From: Arthrobacter sp. ZGTC131
Lineage (GTDB): Bacteria > Actinomycetota > Actinomycetes > Actinomycetales > Micrococcaceae
DNA length: 64,000 bases
Direction: 5' to 3'
NCBI RefSeq assembly: GCF_002929275.1
Contig: NZ_PJIK01000008.1
Coordinates: 1 to 64,000 of the forward strand
Numbering within the stretch: position 1 is the stretch's first letter; each line of letters begins with the position of its first letter. Below the pieces are notes generated by a model. The model did not search any database and had not been told where the DNA came from. It saw only the letters and a list, made by a program, of their open reading frames with translations. A program made the position numbers and the translations under genes. Of the stretch, positions 1 to 8,694 are shown piece after piece.

Positions 1-861
1 CCCGACCAGTACGAACACCTCCTCACCGTCATGAACACCGCCACCAACCCCCGCACCCAACCCACCACCGGCACCGGAAACGCGGAGGACGGCGGAGACG
101 GCACCACCACCACCACGGGCGCCGACACCGGTGAAGGCACGGCTGCGGGAGCTCACGCCGGGCCGGGGTTCGGCGCCGCGGCCGAAAACGCCGCCGAAAA
201 CGTCCACCTCGAACGCCGCACCCGGCCCCAACAACTCCTCGACGGCCTCGTCGGCGCCTGCAAGGCAGCCCTGGCCGCGGGATGCCTGCCCGCCACCGGC
301 GGACTCCGGCCCCAGATCATGGCCACCATCAGCTACCAGGACCTCCTCAACCGCCTCGAAACGGCTGCCACCAACGGACCCCGCTACACCACCACCGGAA
401 ACCCCGGCCCCGGGCCCGCCACTAACCCGCCGCCCGGCACCGGCACCGGCACGTTCACCTACACCGGGCCCGTCACCCCCGCCACCATCCGCAAAATCGC
501 CTGCGACGCCGACATCATCCCCATCCTGCTCGGCAGCGAAGGCCGCATCCTCGACATCGGCCGCACCACCCGCATCTTCCCGCCCCACATCCGCAAAGCC
601 ATCACCGCCCGCGACCAAGGCTGCACCTTCCCCAACTGCACCATCCCCGCCCCCTGGTGCGAAGCCCACCACACCACCTACTGGTCACACGGCGGACCCA
701 CCAGCACCGAAAACGGCACCCTCCTGTGCTCCCATCACCACCACCTCATCCACAAAGAACAATGGACCATCCACATGCGATCAGGAATCCCCTGGTTCAT
801 CCCGCCACCCCACATCGACCCCCGCCAGATACCTCGAAGAAACCACCAACTCCGAAACTGA
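1..861 (+). CDS. DUF222/HNH endonuclease domain protein, 3' part
   Basis: The reading frame is open from the first base of the window, so the true start lies to the left and only the last 286 residues are visible. The C-terminal quarter has an HNH nuclease signature: a Cys pair (CTFPNC), EAHHTTYWSHGG and a Cys/His-rich end (CSHHHHLIHK). The visible N-terminal part is Thr/Pro/Gly-rich and low in complexity, as in the DUF222 '13E12 repeat' proteins that are multicopy in Arthrobacter and mycobacteria. Their biological role is unsettled; nuclease activity is inferred from the motif only. It ends about 165 bases before the aldarate genes and probably has nothing to do with them. The family call is firm, the function is not. 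Confidence 0.8.
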   Translation, partial: PDQYEHLLTVMNTATNPRTQPTTGTGNAEDGGDGTTTTTGADTGEGTAAGAHAGPGFGAAAENAAENVHLERRTRPQQLLDGLVGACKAALAAGCLPATGGLRPQIMATISYQDLLNRLETAATNGPRYTTTGNPGPGPATNPPPGTGTGTFTYTGPVTPATIRKIACDADIIPILLGSEGRILDIGRTTRIFPPHIRKAITARDQGCTFPNCTIPAPWCEAHHTTYWSHGGPTSTENGTLLCSHHHHLIHKEQWTIHMRSGIPWFIPPPHIDPRQIPRRNHQLRN

Positions 862-951
862 GAACCACCACCGGAACGGCTGTCAAGCAAGGAAGTGCGG
901 AGGGGCACTGTGCGGCTTAGCGCAGTCTCCCCGGTGTGAATTGGGCGCTTT

Positions 952-966
952 ACTTGTAATACAAGT
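952..966. promoter_or_regulatory. Palindromic operator, likely for the GntR regulator
   Basis: ACTTGTAATACAAGT is a perfect palindrome with 7-base arms around one A. Its core matches the TNGTNNNACNA pattern known for FadR-subfamily GntR operators. A further half-site (ACTTGTA) follows at 972-978. The site is 61 bases before the dehydratase start, and a GntR/FCD regulator is encoded just behind that gene, so autoregulation of the operon is the likely role (inference). Confidence 0.6.
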
Positions 967-1026
967 TTGCTACTTGTAACCTAAGAAGCGCGGGCCATGT
1001 TGCCCCCTAGTCTTCAAGGAGAACCC

Positions 1027-2154
1027 ATGAGCACGGTCGATCTCATCCGGCACGTCAAACTTTCCACTGCGAGGCTCCCGCTGGCCGTTCCAATCAGCGA
1101 CGCCAAGGTCTTCACCGGACGCCAGAAGCCGATGACCGAAGTCGTCTTCCTCTTCGCCGAAATCACGACGGAGCAGGGACACAGCGGCATCGGCTTCAGC
1201 TACTCCAAGCGCGCCGGAGGCCCGGCCCAGTACGCCCACGCCAAGGAAGTCGCCGAAGGCATCATCGGCGAGGATCCCAACGACATCGGCAAGATCTACA
1301 CCAAGCTCCTCTGGGCCGGCGCCTCCGTGGGCCGCTCAGGCGTGGCCACGCAGGCCCTGGCCGCGATCGACATCGCTCTCTACGACCTCAAGGCCAAGCG
1401 CGCCGGCCTGCCCTTGGCCAAGCTCCTGGGGTCCTACCGCGACTCCGTCCAGACCTACAACACCTCCGGCGGCTTCCTCAATGCCACCCTCGACGAGGTC
1501 AAGGCGCGCGCCACCCAGTCAGTCGAAGAGGGCATCGGCGGCATCAAGATCAAGGTGGGCCTGCCCGACACCGCCGAGGACCTCTGCCGCGTGGCAGGAA
1601 TCCGCGAACACATCGGCTGGGACGTTCCGCTCATGGTGGATGCCAACCAGCAGTGGGACCGCGCCACCGCGCTGCGTATGGGCCGCCAGCTCGAGGAATT
1701 CAACCTCGTGTGGATTGAAGAACCGCTGGACGCCTACGACTTCGAGGGCCACGCCCACCTCGCCTCCGTCCTGGACACACCCATCGCCACCGGCGAAATG
1801 CTCGCTTCCGTTGCCGAACACAAGGGCCTCATCAACGCCAACGGCTGCGACATCATCCAGCCCGACGCTCCGCGCGTCGGCGGCATCACGCAGTTCCTTC
1901 GCCTCGCCGCCCTCGCTGACGAACGCGGCCTGGGTCTTGCCCCGCACTTCGCCATGGAGATCCATCTGCACCTCGCCGCCGCCTACCCGCGTGAACCGTG
2001 GGTGGAGCACTTCGACTGGCTCGATCCCCTGTTCAACGAACGCCTCGAAACCAAGAACGGCCGCATGATCGTTCCGGACCGCCCGGGGCTGGGCGTAAGC
2101 CTGAGCGACCAGGCACGCGCCTGGACCACGGATTCGGTGGAGTTCGGCGCGTAA
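1027..2154 (+). CDS. L-talarate/galactarate dehydratase (enolase superfamily)
   Basis: A 375-residue mandelate-racemase-type enolase superfamily protein. It should dehydrate galactarate or L-talarate to 5-keto-4-deoxyglucarate in the cytoplasm. The catalytic set is complete: KIK at 174-176, Mg ligands D205, E231 and E257 (spaced 26 and 26, as in the characterised Salmonella TalrD), and the His-Asp dyad H307/D280. WIEEPLDAYD, QPDAPRVGG and APHFAMEIHLHL are close to the Salmonella enzyme as I recall it. The start at 1027 is chosen over an upstream ATG at 997 because AAGGAG sits 5 bases ahead. The GntR gene begins 10 bases downstream. Family is certain; the substrate is inferred from close motif agreement. 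Confidence 0.85.
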   Translation: MSTVDLIRHVKLSTARLPLAVPISDAKVFTGRQKPMTEVVFLFAEITTEQGHSGIGFSYSKRAGGPAQYAHAKEVAEGIIGEDPNDIGKIYTKLLWAGASVGRSGVATQALAAIDIALYDLKAKRAGLPLAKLLGSYRDSVQTYNTSGGFLNATLDEVKARATQSVEEGIGGIKIKVGLPDTAEDLCRVAGIREHIGWDVPLMVDANQQWDRATALRMGRQLEEFNLVWIEEPLDAYDFEGHAHLASVLDTPIATGEMLASVAEHKGLINANGCDIIQPDAPRVGGITQFLRLAALADERGLGLAPHFAMEIHLHLAAAYPREPWVEHFDWLDPLFNERLETKNGRMIVPDRPGLGVSLSDQARAWTTDSVEFGA

Positions 2155-2164
2155 CCTTGAACCC

Positions 2165-2869
2165 ATGAGCCGGAACCTCACCGCGGACCTCGCCGCTGAT
2201 CTTCGCACCCGCATTGTCGACGGCGCCATTCAGCCCGGAGACAAGCTACCGAGCGAAAACACCCTGATCAACGAGTTCGGCGTCAGCCGCACAGTGGTCC
2301 GTTCTGCACTCACCCGGCTTCAGGCCGAAGGACTCGTGGAAACCGAACGGGGGCGGGGCAGCTTTGCGCTGACCCCGCCCCCGGACGGCCCGACGTCGGT
2401 CCGAGGCACGCGTGCTGTGGTCACCATGGAGGACCGCCTTCACCTGCTCGAGTTCCGGACGGGCGTGGAGTCCGAGGCCGCGGCACTCGCAGCCAGGAAC
2501 CGCACAGACCGGCAGCTGAGGGCAGTTTTTAAGGCCCTCGAGGAGTTCACCTCCAGCGTCGGGCACCCGGCCCACGCCATGAAGGCCGACTACGAGTTCC
2601 ATCGTGCCGTCGCCGCGGCGTCCGGAAACCCGTTCTATTCCGACTGCCTCGCGTCCCTGGGCCAGACCATGATCGCCATGCCGCGGACCCGGCTAATGAC
2701 GGGCGTCGAGCAATACGCCCGCGACCACTTCGACCAGGTCGTCCATGAACACGAGTCGATCTATGCGGCCATCGCGGAAGGTGACGAATCGTCGTCGTCA
2801 GCAGCCATGCGTAGCCACCTGGCGAACTCCCGACGCCGCCTGCGCGCCCCGGCGCCGGCCGCCGGCTGA
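2165..2869 (+). CDS. GntR-family regulator, FCD (FadR) subfamily
   Basis: A 234-residue protein with an N-terminal winged helix-turn-helix (about residues 5-72: PGDKLPSENTLINEFGVSRT, then RLQAEGLVETERGRGSFAL) and a C-terminal all-helical FCD ligand domain with its usual Asp/His metal-type residues (DYEFHRAVAAASGN; HEHESIYAAIAEGD). It starts 10 bases after the dehydratase stop with no clear ribosome-binding site, so it is probably translated with that gene. It most likely represses the dehydratase and permease in the absence of a sugar acid, through the palindrome at 952-966. The ligand is not readable from sequence. Confidence 0.85.
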   Translation: MSRNLTADLAADLRTRIVDGAIQPGDKLPSENTLINEFGVSRTVVRSALTRLQAEGLVETERGRGSFALTPPPDGPTSVRGTRAVVTMEDRLHLLEFRTGVESEAAALAARNRTDRQLRAVFKALEEFTSSVGHPAHAMKADYEFHRAVAAASGNPFYSDCLASLGQTMIAMPRTRLMTGVEQYARDHFDQVVHEHESIYAAIAEGDESSSSAAMRSHLANSRRRLRAPAPAAG

Positions 2870-3056
2870 CACAGCGAATGCGTTCCGGCAAGCATCAGAC
2901 GAACCCGTAATTCCTCCAAGGTATTCCGTAATGCAAATTGTGTGTTGGACGCGCATCACCAGCGGCAAATACAGTGAATGACGTCGCTGTGGCACGGACC
3001 ACAGGACTTTCGCCCGTCGCCAGTCGACCTGCGTCGCCTATTCAAAGGAACTACCC

Positions 3057-4415
3057 ATGCAGTCTGTAGACACCGCTGTCACGGACGTGGCCCTCGCCTC
3101 GAAGAAGTTTTTCAAGCGCGTGCTGCCCATCATGCTGGTCATGCTCGTATGCAACCAGCTGAACCGGTCCAACATCGGCTACGCCCATGAGCACCTCGAA
3201 GCGGACGTGGGCATCGGCGCTGCCGCCTACGGCTTCGGAGCCGGCCTGTTCTTCATCGCCTACGCCATCTTTGAACTTCCCAGCAATGTGATGATGGAGA
3301 AGTACGGCGCAAAGGTGTGGCTGACCCGGATCATGATCAGCTGGGGCATCGTCTCATTCCTGATGGCCTTCGTGCAGAACGAGACGATGTTCTACGTACT
3401 GCGTTTCCTGCTCGGGGCAGCCGAAGCCGGGTTCTTCCCCGCCGTCATCTTCTACTTCGCCCGCTGGGTCCCGGCCGGCCAGCGGGGCAAGGCGACCGCG
3501 ATTTTCATCGCCGGCTCGTCAGTCGCCGCCGCACTCTCGGGTCCGATCGCCGGAATGCTTCTCAGCCTCCACGACGTACTGGGCATCCGCGGCTGGCAGT
3601 GGCTGTTCGGCTTTGAGGGCCTGCTGTCTGTCGTCGTCGGCATCGTGGTGTTCTTCCTCCTCGACGCCAAGATCCAGGACGCCAAGTGGCTCTCGGTCAA
3701 CGAAAAAGCCGCTCTGGCCAAGGCCATCGCGGACGAGGACGCCCAGCACGCCACCGTCAGCGGCGCCAAGATCAACCGCTGGAAGATGCTGCTGAACCCG
3801 CAGATCCTCCTCCTCTGCGGAATCTACTTCTCGGTCCAGCTCTCGATCTATGCCAACACCTTCTGGCTGCCCAGCATCGTCAAGCAGATCCCCGGCACCA
3901 CGGACCTGAGCGTCGGTTTCCTCTCGGCCATTCCGTGGGTCTGCGCCGTGTTCGCCATGTACTTCGCGGCCAAGTGGCAGGACAAGGCGAAGTCGAAGCG
4001 CCCGCTGCTGGTGGTTGCACTCTTGGTCGCTGCGGTGGGCACGTTCGCCGCGGCCATCGCCTCCCCGGTCCTGGCCCTGGTTTTCCTGGCTGTCGCAGCC
4101 ATGGGCTTCAAGAGCGCATCACCGCTGTTCTGGACCATCCCCCAGTCCGGACTGCACCCGTTGGTCCTCGCCCCGGCCATCGCCATCATCAACTCCCTGG
4201 GCAACCTAGGCGGCTTCGTGGCCCCGTTCGGATTCGGCATCATCAAGGAACAGACCGGAAGCGTCGTGCCGGGCCTCTTCGCGCTGGCGGCGGCGTCCAC
4301 AGTTGCCGCAGGGCTCGTCTACTTCCTCAAGGAACGCAAAGCCCCTCCCGCGACGGCCGCAGCAGAAACGCCCGCGGAGACGGAAACCCGGCTTGCCGCC
4401 GCGGGGGCAAGATAG
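3057..4415 (+). CDS. MFS permease, anion:cation symporter type (sugar acid uptake)
   Basis: A 452-residue, twelve-helix major facilitator protein of the ACS family (glucarate/galactarate/phthalate permease type). Visible marks are QLNRSNIGYAHEHL in the first helix region, the helix 2-3 loop MMEKYGAKVWLTR, RFLLGAAEAGFFPAVIFYFARW in helix 4, and a hydrophilic Pro/Ala/Glu tail. The ATG at 3057 has AAAGGA ahead of it. It is separated from the GntR gene by 187 bases, enough for its own promoter. Between two aldarate dehydratase genes, its substrate is most likely galactarate or glucarate; related members carry tartrate or aromatic acids, so this is inference. Confidence 0.85.
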   Translation: MQSVDTAVTDVALASKKFFKRVLPIMLVMLVCNQLNRSNIGYAHEHLEADVGIGAAAYGFGAGLFFIAYAIFELPSNVMMEKYGAKVWLTRIMISWGIVSFLMAFVQNETMFYVLRFLLGAAEAGFFPAVIFYFARWVPAGQRGKATAIFIAGSSVAAALSGPIAGMLLSLHDVLGIRGWQWLFGFEGLLSVVVGIVVFFLLDAKIQDAKWLSVNEKAALAKAIADEDAQHATVSGAKINRWKMLLNPQILLLCGIYFSVQLSIYANTFWLPSIVKQIPGTTDLSVGFLSAIPWVCAVFAMYFAAKWQDKAKSKRPLLVVALLVAAVGTFAAAIASPVLALVFLAVAAMGFKSASPLFWTIPQSGLHPLVLAPAIAIINSLGNLGGFVAPFGFGIIKEQTGSVVPGLFALAAASTVAAGLVYFLKERKAPPATAAAETPAETETRLAAAGAR

Positions 4416-4493
4416 CCCCCGCTTGAGGCGGCCAACGGCGGGGCGGCGACGGAACCAGACTGGCGGCCGGGCGGCTGGCAGCCGGTGATGTGC

Positions 4494-5432
4494 CTAGCTG
4501 CCGCCGTCCGGGGCCACCAGCCCGGCGGAGTCGATCAGCTCAAGGAGGCGCCGCACGGCGGGGTTGGCGGTCTCTTCGTTCCAGGCCAGCTCAAGGTCCA
4601 CGCGGTTGAGCTCCTGGATGCCGAGGCTCCCGTCAATTTCGTGGAATTCAACGCCGGCCGGCGCCGAGGCCATGGCGGACGCCGGCACAAGAGTCACTCC
4701 CAGCCCGGCCTGCACAAAGGCGAGCAACGCCGGAATCTGGCTGGCATATTGCGTGATGTTGGCATGGGCCCCGGCACTGGCGAACAGCCTGAGCACCAGA
4801 TCATGGAAGTACCTGGCTTCCTTGGTGGAGTACATCAGGAGGGGAAGACGGTCGAGCTTTCCCAACGGCAGCGGGGCGCCCTCCTTGAGGGGCATGCTTC
4901 CCAGCATGGAGCTGCCTGCCGGCAGCGCCACAACCAGGCGGTCCCTCATGAGGGGCCGCGACATGATCCCGGGACGAGCCACAATGGGCCGCAGGAGGCC
5001 GATGTCCACGCTGCCCTTCACCAGCCCGTCCATCTGGTCCGTGGAGACCAGTTCCCGCAGCATGAACGAGACCCCTGGCATGCTGTCAGCTGCACGCCGC
5101 AAAAGTAGCGGCAGCACACTTTGGCCGGCGATCGCCGTGTAGCCCACGGTGATGGCACCCAACTCACCCGACGAAACCCTGCGCACATCCAGCTCCGTTT
5201 TGATGCACATGTCCAAGATCTGCCGCGCCCTGGGCAGCAGCAGGGCACCGGCGGGCGTCAGCTCGACCTTCCGGCTGGTGCGGCCGAACAGCTGCGTCCC
5301 CAGCTTTTTCTCCAGAATCTGAATCTGCCGGCTCAACGGAGGCTGCGTCATATTGAGCCTCTCCGCCGCCGCGCCGAAGTGCAGCTCCTCGGCAACGGCA
5401 ACGAACGCCTCGAGCTGGGGCAAGGTAAACAT
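4494..5432 (-). CDS. LysR-family transcriptional regulator
   Basis: A 312-residue LysR-type regulator. Residues 1-60 form the winged helix-turn-helix (QLEAFVAVAEELHFGAAAERLNMTQ cut across positions 5-29; PPLSRQIQILEKKLG; LFGRTSRKVELTPAG). The rest is the periplasmic-binding-protein-like effector domain starting near ITVGYTAIAG. ATG at 5432 is preferred over TTG at 5435 because AAAGG is correctly spaced ahead of it. It is divergent from the glucarate dehydratase with a 170-base shared promoter region that contains a 14-base palindrome, the usual arrangement for a LysR regulator of the neighbouring gene. Effector is probably an aldarate (inference). Confidence 0.9.
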   Translation of the reverse strand: MFTLPQLEAFVAVAEELHFGAAAERLNMTQPPLSRQIQILEKKLGTQLFGRTSRKVELTPAGALLLPRARQILDMCIKTELDVRRVSSGELGAITVGYTAIAGQSVLPLLLRRAADSMPGVSFMLRELVSTDQMDGLVKGSVDIGLLRPIVARPGIMSRPLMRDRLVVALPAGSSMLGSMPLKEGAPLPLGKLDRLPLLMYSTKEARYFHDLVLRLFASAGAHANITQYASQIPALLAFVQAGLGVTLVPASAMASAPAGVEFHEIDGSLGIQELNRVDLELAWNEETANPAVRRLLELIDSAGLVAPDGGS

Positions 5433-5469
5433 CAATACCTTTCGTGGATGATCGGGTGCACAAATTAGC

Positions 5470-5497
5470 TTGGACGTGGATCAATTGATCCCATTAT
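5470..5497 (+). promoter_or_regulatory. Candidate glucarate dehydratase promoter with operator in the spacer
   Basis: A possible -35 (TTGGAC, 5470-5475) and -10 (CATTAT, 5492-5497) are 16 bases apart. The spacer holds GGATCAATTGATCC (5478-5491), a perfect 14-base palindrome. A protein bound there would cover the promoter. The site lies in the lysR/glucarate dehydratase divergent region. The promoter elements are read by eye only; the palindrome is exact. Confidence 0.45.
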
Positions 5498-5602
5498 GGT
5501 CATCGGGACGGCAGTTGCGAAACTTCCCCTGCGGGGCCGGGACCAGCTGCGGAAAACCCTGACGGAACAGCATCACCAAGCAGAACCTAGGAGCACACCG
5601 TA

Positions 5603-6904
5603 GTGAACCCCGTGGACAAGCAGGCAGAACACCTGGACCAGGTCATCATCACGAGCGTCACCATCACACCCGTAGCTTTCAAGGACCCGCCGCTGCTGAA
5701 CACCGTGGGGGTCCATGAGCCTTATGCCCTCCGCGCCATCGTGGAAGTCCACACCGATTCCGGCATCACCGGAGTGGGCGAAACCTATGGCGACGCCGGC
5801 CACTTGGCCCGCCTCCACGCCGCAGCCGCAGCCCTTACCGGCACTGACGTCTTTAGCATCAACGAACTCCGGCGCCGCGTCGCAGCGGCGCTTCAGCACG
5901 ATATTGTCCAGGGCGGCCACGGCATGAGCGGAATTGTGACCGGTTCCAGCACCACCGACCGCGTCCTATCTGCCTTCGATGTCGCTGCCCTCGACATCCA
6001 GGGAAAGCTTCTCGGCCGCCCCGTCAGCGACCTTCTCGGCGGGGCTGTCCGCGAGACCGTGCAGTTCAGCGGCTACCTGTTCTACAAGTGGTCCGAACAC
6101 CCCGGCCAGGAAGACGACTCCTGGGGTTCGGCACTGGACCCCGCCGGCATCGTCCGGCAGGCCCGGAAGATGGTGGACGAGTACGGCTTTTCCGCCCTTA
6201 AGCTCAAGGGCGGCGTCTTCCCGCCCGAGGAGGAAGTGGCGGCCGTCAAAGCACTGCGCGCCGAATTCCCCGCAATGCCGCTCCGGATCGATCCCAACGG
6301 TGCCTGGACCGTGGACACGTCCGTCCGCGTGGGCAAGGAACTGGACGGCATCCTGGAATACCTCGAGGATCCCACGCCCGGCATTGAGGGAATGGCCGCC
6401 GTCCGTCGCGAAGTGGGGATGCCGCTCGCCACAAACATGTGCGTGGTGAGCTTCGCTGACGTGGCTCCTGCCGTTGCGGCGGGCGCGGTGGATGTCATCC
6501 TCTCCGATCACCATTTCTGGGGAGGCCTGCGCCGCTCCCAGTCCCTGGCCGGCATCACCGAAACCTTCGGCCTGGGCCTGTCCATGCACTCGAACTCGCA
6601 TCTGGGCATCAGTCTCGCCGCGATGGTCCACCTCGCAGCAGCGACGCCCAACCTCGACTATGCATGCGACACGCACTGGCCGTGGAAGGATCCGGACGAG
6701 GACGTCATCCCTGCCGGGACCTTCACCTTCGCCAAGGGGGCTGTTCAGGTTCCCACCGGCCCCGGGCTGGGGATCGAGCTGGACCGTGACGCGCTGGAGC
6801 GGCTCCACCTCCAGTATCTGGATTGCGGGCTCAGGAGCCGGGATGACACCGGCTACATGAAACGGCTGCACCCCTCCTATGAACTCCAGAGCCCGCGCTG
6901 GTGA
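5603..6904 (+). CDS. gudD: Glucarate dehydratase
   Basis: A 433-residue enolase superfamily protein of the GlucD family, which dehydrates D-glucarate to 5-keto-4-deoxyglucarate. Catalytic marks: KLK at 200-202, metal ligands D230 (DPNGAW), E255 (LEDP) and N278 (TNMCV), D302 (SDHHFWGG) and H329 (SMHSNSHLGIS). K-D and E-N spacings equal those of the E. coli enzyme, and the Asn as third metal ligand separates it from the talarate-type enzyme upstream. GTG at 5603 follows TAGGAG. It overlaps the next gene by 4 bases (GTGA). Expression is probably controlled by the divergent LysR protein. Activity on idarate as well would be typical of the family. Confidence 0.88.
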   Translation: MNPVDKQAEHLDQVIITSVTITPVAFKDPPLLNTVGVHEPYALRAIVEVHTDSGITGVGETYGDAGHLARLHAAAAALTGTDVFSINELRRRVAAALQHDIVQGGHGMSGIVTGSSTTDRVLSAFDVAALDIQGKLLGRPVSDLLGGAVRETVQFSGYLFYKWSEHPGQEDDSWGSALDPAGIVRQARKMVDEYGFSALKLKGGVFPPEEEVAAVKALRAEFPAMPLRIDPNGAWTVDTSVRVGKELDGILEYLEDPTPGIEGMAAVRREVGMPLATNMCVVSFADVAPAVAAGAVDVILSDHHFWGGLRRSQSLAGITETFGLGLSMHSNSHLGISLAAMVHLAAATPNLDYACDTHWPWKDPDEDVIPAGTFTFAKGAVQVPTGPGLGIELDRDALERLHLQYLDCGLRSRDDTGYMKRLHPSYELQSPRW

Positions 6905-7911
6905 GCGCCCCGGAGACTTCCGGAAAAAGCCTGAGGATCGTGGTCACCGACCCCATCATCAGCCGCTTTGAGGATCAGCTCAAGCACGACGGCGGCACCC
7001 ACCACTGGGACATGGCGGCGGCTTGGACTCCCCACCGCCAGCTGGATGCGCTGGCGAGTGCCGACGTCGTCGTTTGTTCAGCACTCAGTCCGGCCCAGGC
7101 GGCCGCCGCCAGCGGGGCGGAGCTCGTGCACGTCACGGGCGCCGGCTACGACAGGATCTCCTTAGCGGAACTTGCTCCGGGAACCATGGTGGCCAACACC
7201 TTCCACCATGCGCGGCCCATCGCCGAACACGTCCTCATGGTCACGCTGATGCTGTCGCGTAACGTGGTGGTCTCCGACCACGCAGTTCGCGGCGGCACCT
7301 GGCGGACCATTGCCACCGATCCCGAGGCGCCTTTCCACCCGACGCTGGGCGGAGGTATGACCATGGGACTCGTGGGGTTGGGCTCCATCGGCACCGAAGT
7401 GGCCCGCGTCGCCGGACTGCTGGGCATGGACGTCCGCGCCGTCCGCAGGAATCCGGATGCCCGCGTCGCGGAGGGGGTTGAGCTGAGCTGGGTGGGCGGC
7501 ATCCACCAGCTCCCGGAGCTGCTGGCCGCGTCCGACGTCGTGGTGGTCACCGTGCCCTTGGATTCTTCGACCAAGGGCATGATCGGGGCGCCGGAGTTCG
7601 CAGCCATGAAGCCAACGGCGTTCCTTATTAACGTTGCGCGGGGGCCGGTGGTGGACCAGCGTGCGTTGTTCGACGCCCTGCAGTCCCGTCGCATCGCCGG
7701 GGCGGGCATTGACGTGTGGTGGGGATCCCCGGCTGACGGCGTGGTGCCCCCGGCGGAACTGCCGTTCGGAACGCTGCCCAATACCGTTCTGACACCGCAC
7801 CACTCCGGCCATGCGCGGATCACCTTCGAACGCCGGGCGGCGGACATCGCTTCCAATATCAGGCGGCTGGCGGAAGGCCGGGAGCTGTTCAACGTGGTGC
7901 CACGGGTCTGA
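6901..7911 (+). CDS. D-isomer-specific 2-hydroxyacid dehydrogenase
   Basis: A 336-residue NAD(P)-dependent reductase. The Rossmann motif GLVGLGSIGTE is near residues 155-165, the catalytic Arg is in NVARGPVVDQ (about 246) and the catalytic His in TPHHSGH (about 300). Its GTG overlaps the glucarate dehydratase stop (GTGA), so the two are translationally coupled. In aldarate breakdown the aldolase step yields tartronate semialdehyde, and a hydroxyacid dehydrogenase could reduce it or hydroxypyruvate to glycerate; that link is inference, since the classical enzyme (GarR) belongs to another family. No aldolase gene lies in the window. Confidence 0.85.
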   Translation: MSAPETSGKSLRIVVTDPIISRFEDQLKHDGGTHHWDMAAAWTPHRQLDALASADVVVCSALSPAQAAAASGAELVHVTGAGYDRISLAELAPGTMVANTFHHARPIAEHVLMVTLMLSRNVVVSDHAVRGGTWRTIATDPEAPFHPTLGGGMTMGLVGLGSIGTEVARVAGLLGMDVRAVRRNPDARVAEGVELSWVGGIHQLPELLAASDVVVVTVPLDSSTKGMIGAPEFAAMKPTAFLINVARGPVVDQRALFDALQSRRIAGAGIDVWWGSPADGVVPPAELPFGTLPNTVLTPHHSGHARITFERRAADIASNIRRLAEGRELFNVVPRV

Positions 7912-7962
7912 GTCGGGGCAGGGGCGCCCGGGACAGCGGGCGTCCCAGCGAAGACGGGCCGG

Positions 7963-8694
7963 TCAGGGCAGCAAGGCAGCCAGGGCCAGTTGCCCCGTCA
8001 GCAGCAGGCTTCCCAGTGCTGACGCCCCCAGCGCCAGTAACTTCAGGCGCGCGGCGTTCAGGAAGCGGTTCACGACCCGCGAGGCCAGATAGCCTCCCAG
8101 CACCGCAGGCACCATCCACAGCGCAAGCGTCAAAATCTCCGGCGTCACGGCGCCCGCGACCCCCAGCGACGCCAGGGAAATTGCGGAGCCGATCATGAAG
8201 AACGCGCTCATGGTGCCCCGCAACCGCGATCCCTGATGGCCCTGCCAGACCAGGGCCATGGGCGGGCCTCCGATGGATGTGGCGGTGCCCATGATGCCCG
8301 AAGCGGCGCCTGCAGCGATGAGATTGAGCCGCACCGGCTTGGGAGCCCACCCCCTGATGGCCAGAACCAAACCGCTGAGCACCACCACTGCCACCACCCA
8401 GGCCAGTCCCTCCTTGGACAGCGCGGCAACGAGCCATGCCCCCAGGAAGCTTCCGGGGATCCTGCCCGCCAGGGCCCAGCCGGTCCCGCGAAGATCCAGG
8501 TGCTGCCGTTCCCGGACGGTCACCATGACGGTCACGAGCAGCGCCAGGAGAATAAGCGTGGCCGGCAACAGCGTCGGATCCACCATGGCCACCACCGGCG
8601 CGGCCAGCATCCCCAAGCCGAACCCCGTTGACGCCTGCAGGCAGGCGGCCAGGAAGATCACGACGGCGATGACGGCGCACTCCGCGCCCGTCAC
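7963..8694 (-). CDS. TauE/SafE-family membrane permease
   Basis: A 243-residue membrane protein with about eight helices and the two half-repeats of the sulfite exporter TauE/SafE family: an N-terminal AVIAVVIFLAACLQASTGFG and the central GIMGTATSIGGPPMALVWQG, whose G-GGPP pattern is diagnostic. The start is GTG at 8694, which overlaps the upstream ATPase stop as GTGA; the longer frame upstream is a shadow of that ATPase. It is therefore the last gene of the ABC importer operon. The family moves small organic or sulfur-containing anions, so export of a by-product of the imported substrate is possible but unproven. Confidence 0.85.
   Translation of the reverse strand: MTGAECAVIAVVIFLAACLQASTGFGLGMLAAPVVAMVDPTLLPATLILLALLVTVMVTVRERQHLDLRGTGWALAGRIPGSFLGAWLVAALSKEGLAWVVAVVVLSGLVLAIRGWAPKPVRLNLIAAGAASGIMGTATSIGGPPMALVWQGHQGSRLRGTMSAFFMIGSAISLASLGVAGAVTPEILTLALWMVPAVLGGYLASRVVNRFLNAARLKLLALGASALGSLLLTGQLALAALLP

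Noticed and set aside
131-979. A 282-residue open frame overlapping the DUF222/HNH gene
   Set aside because: It is a Pro/Ser/Ala-rich shadow of the HNH frame with no domain and no ribosome-binding site.
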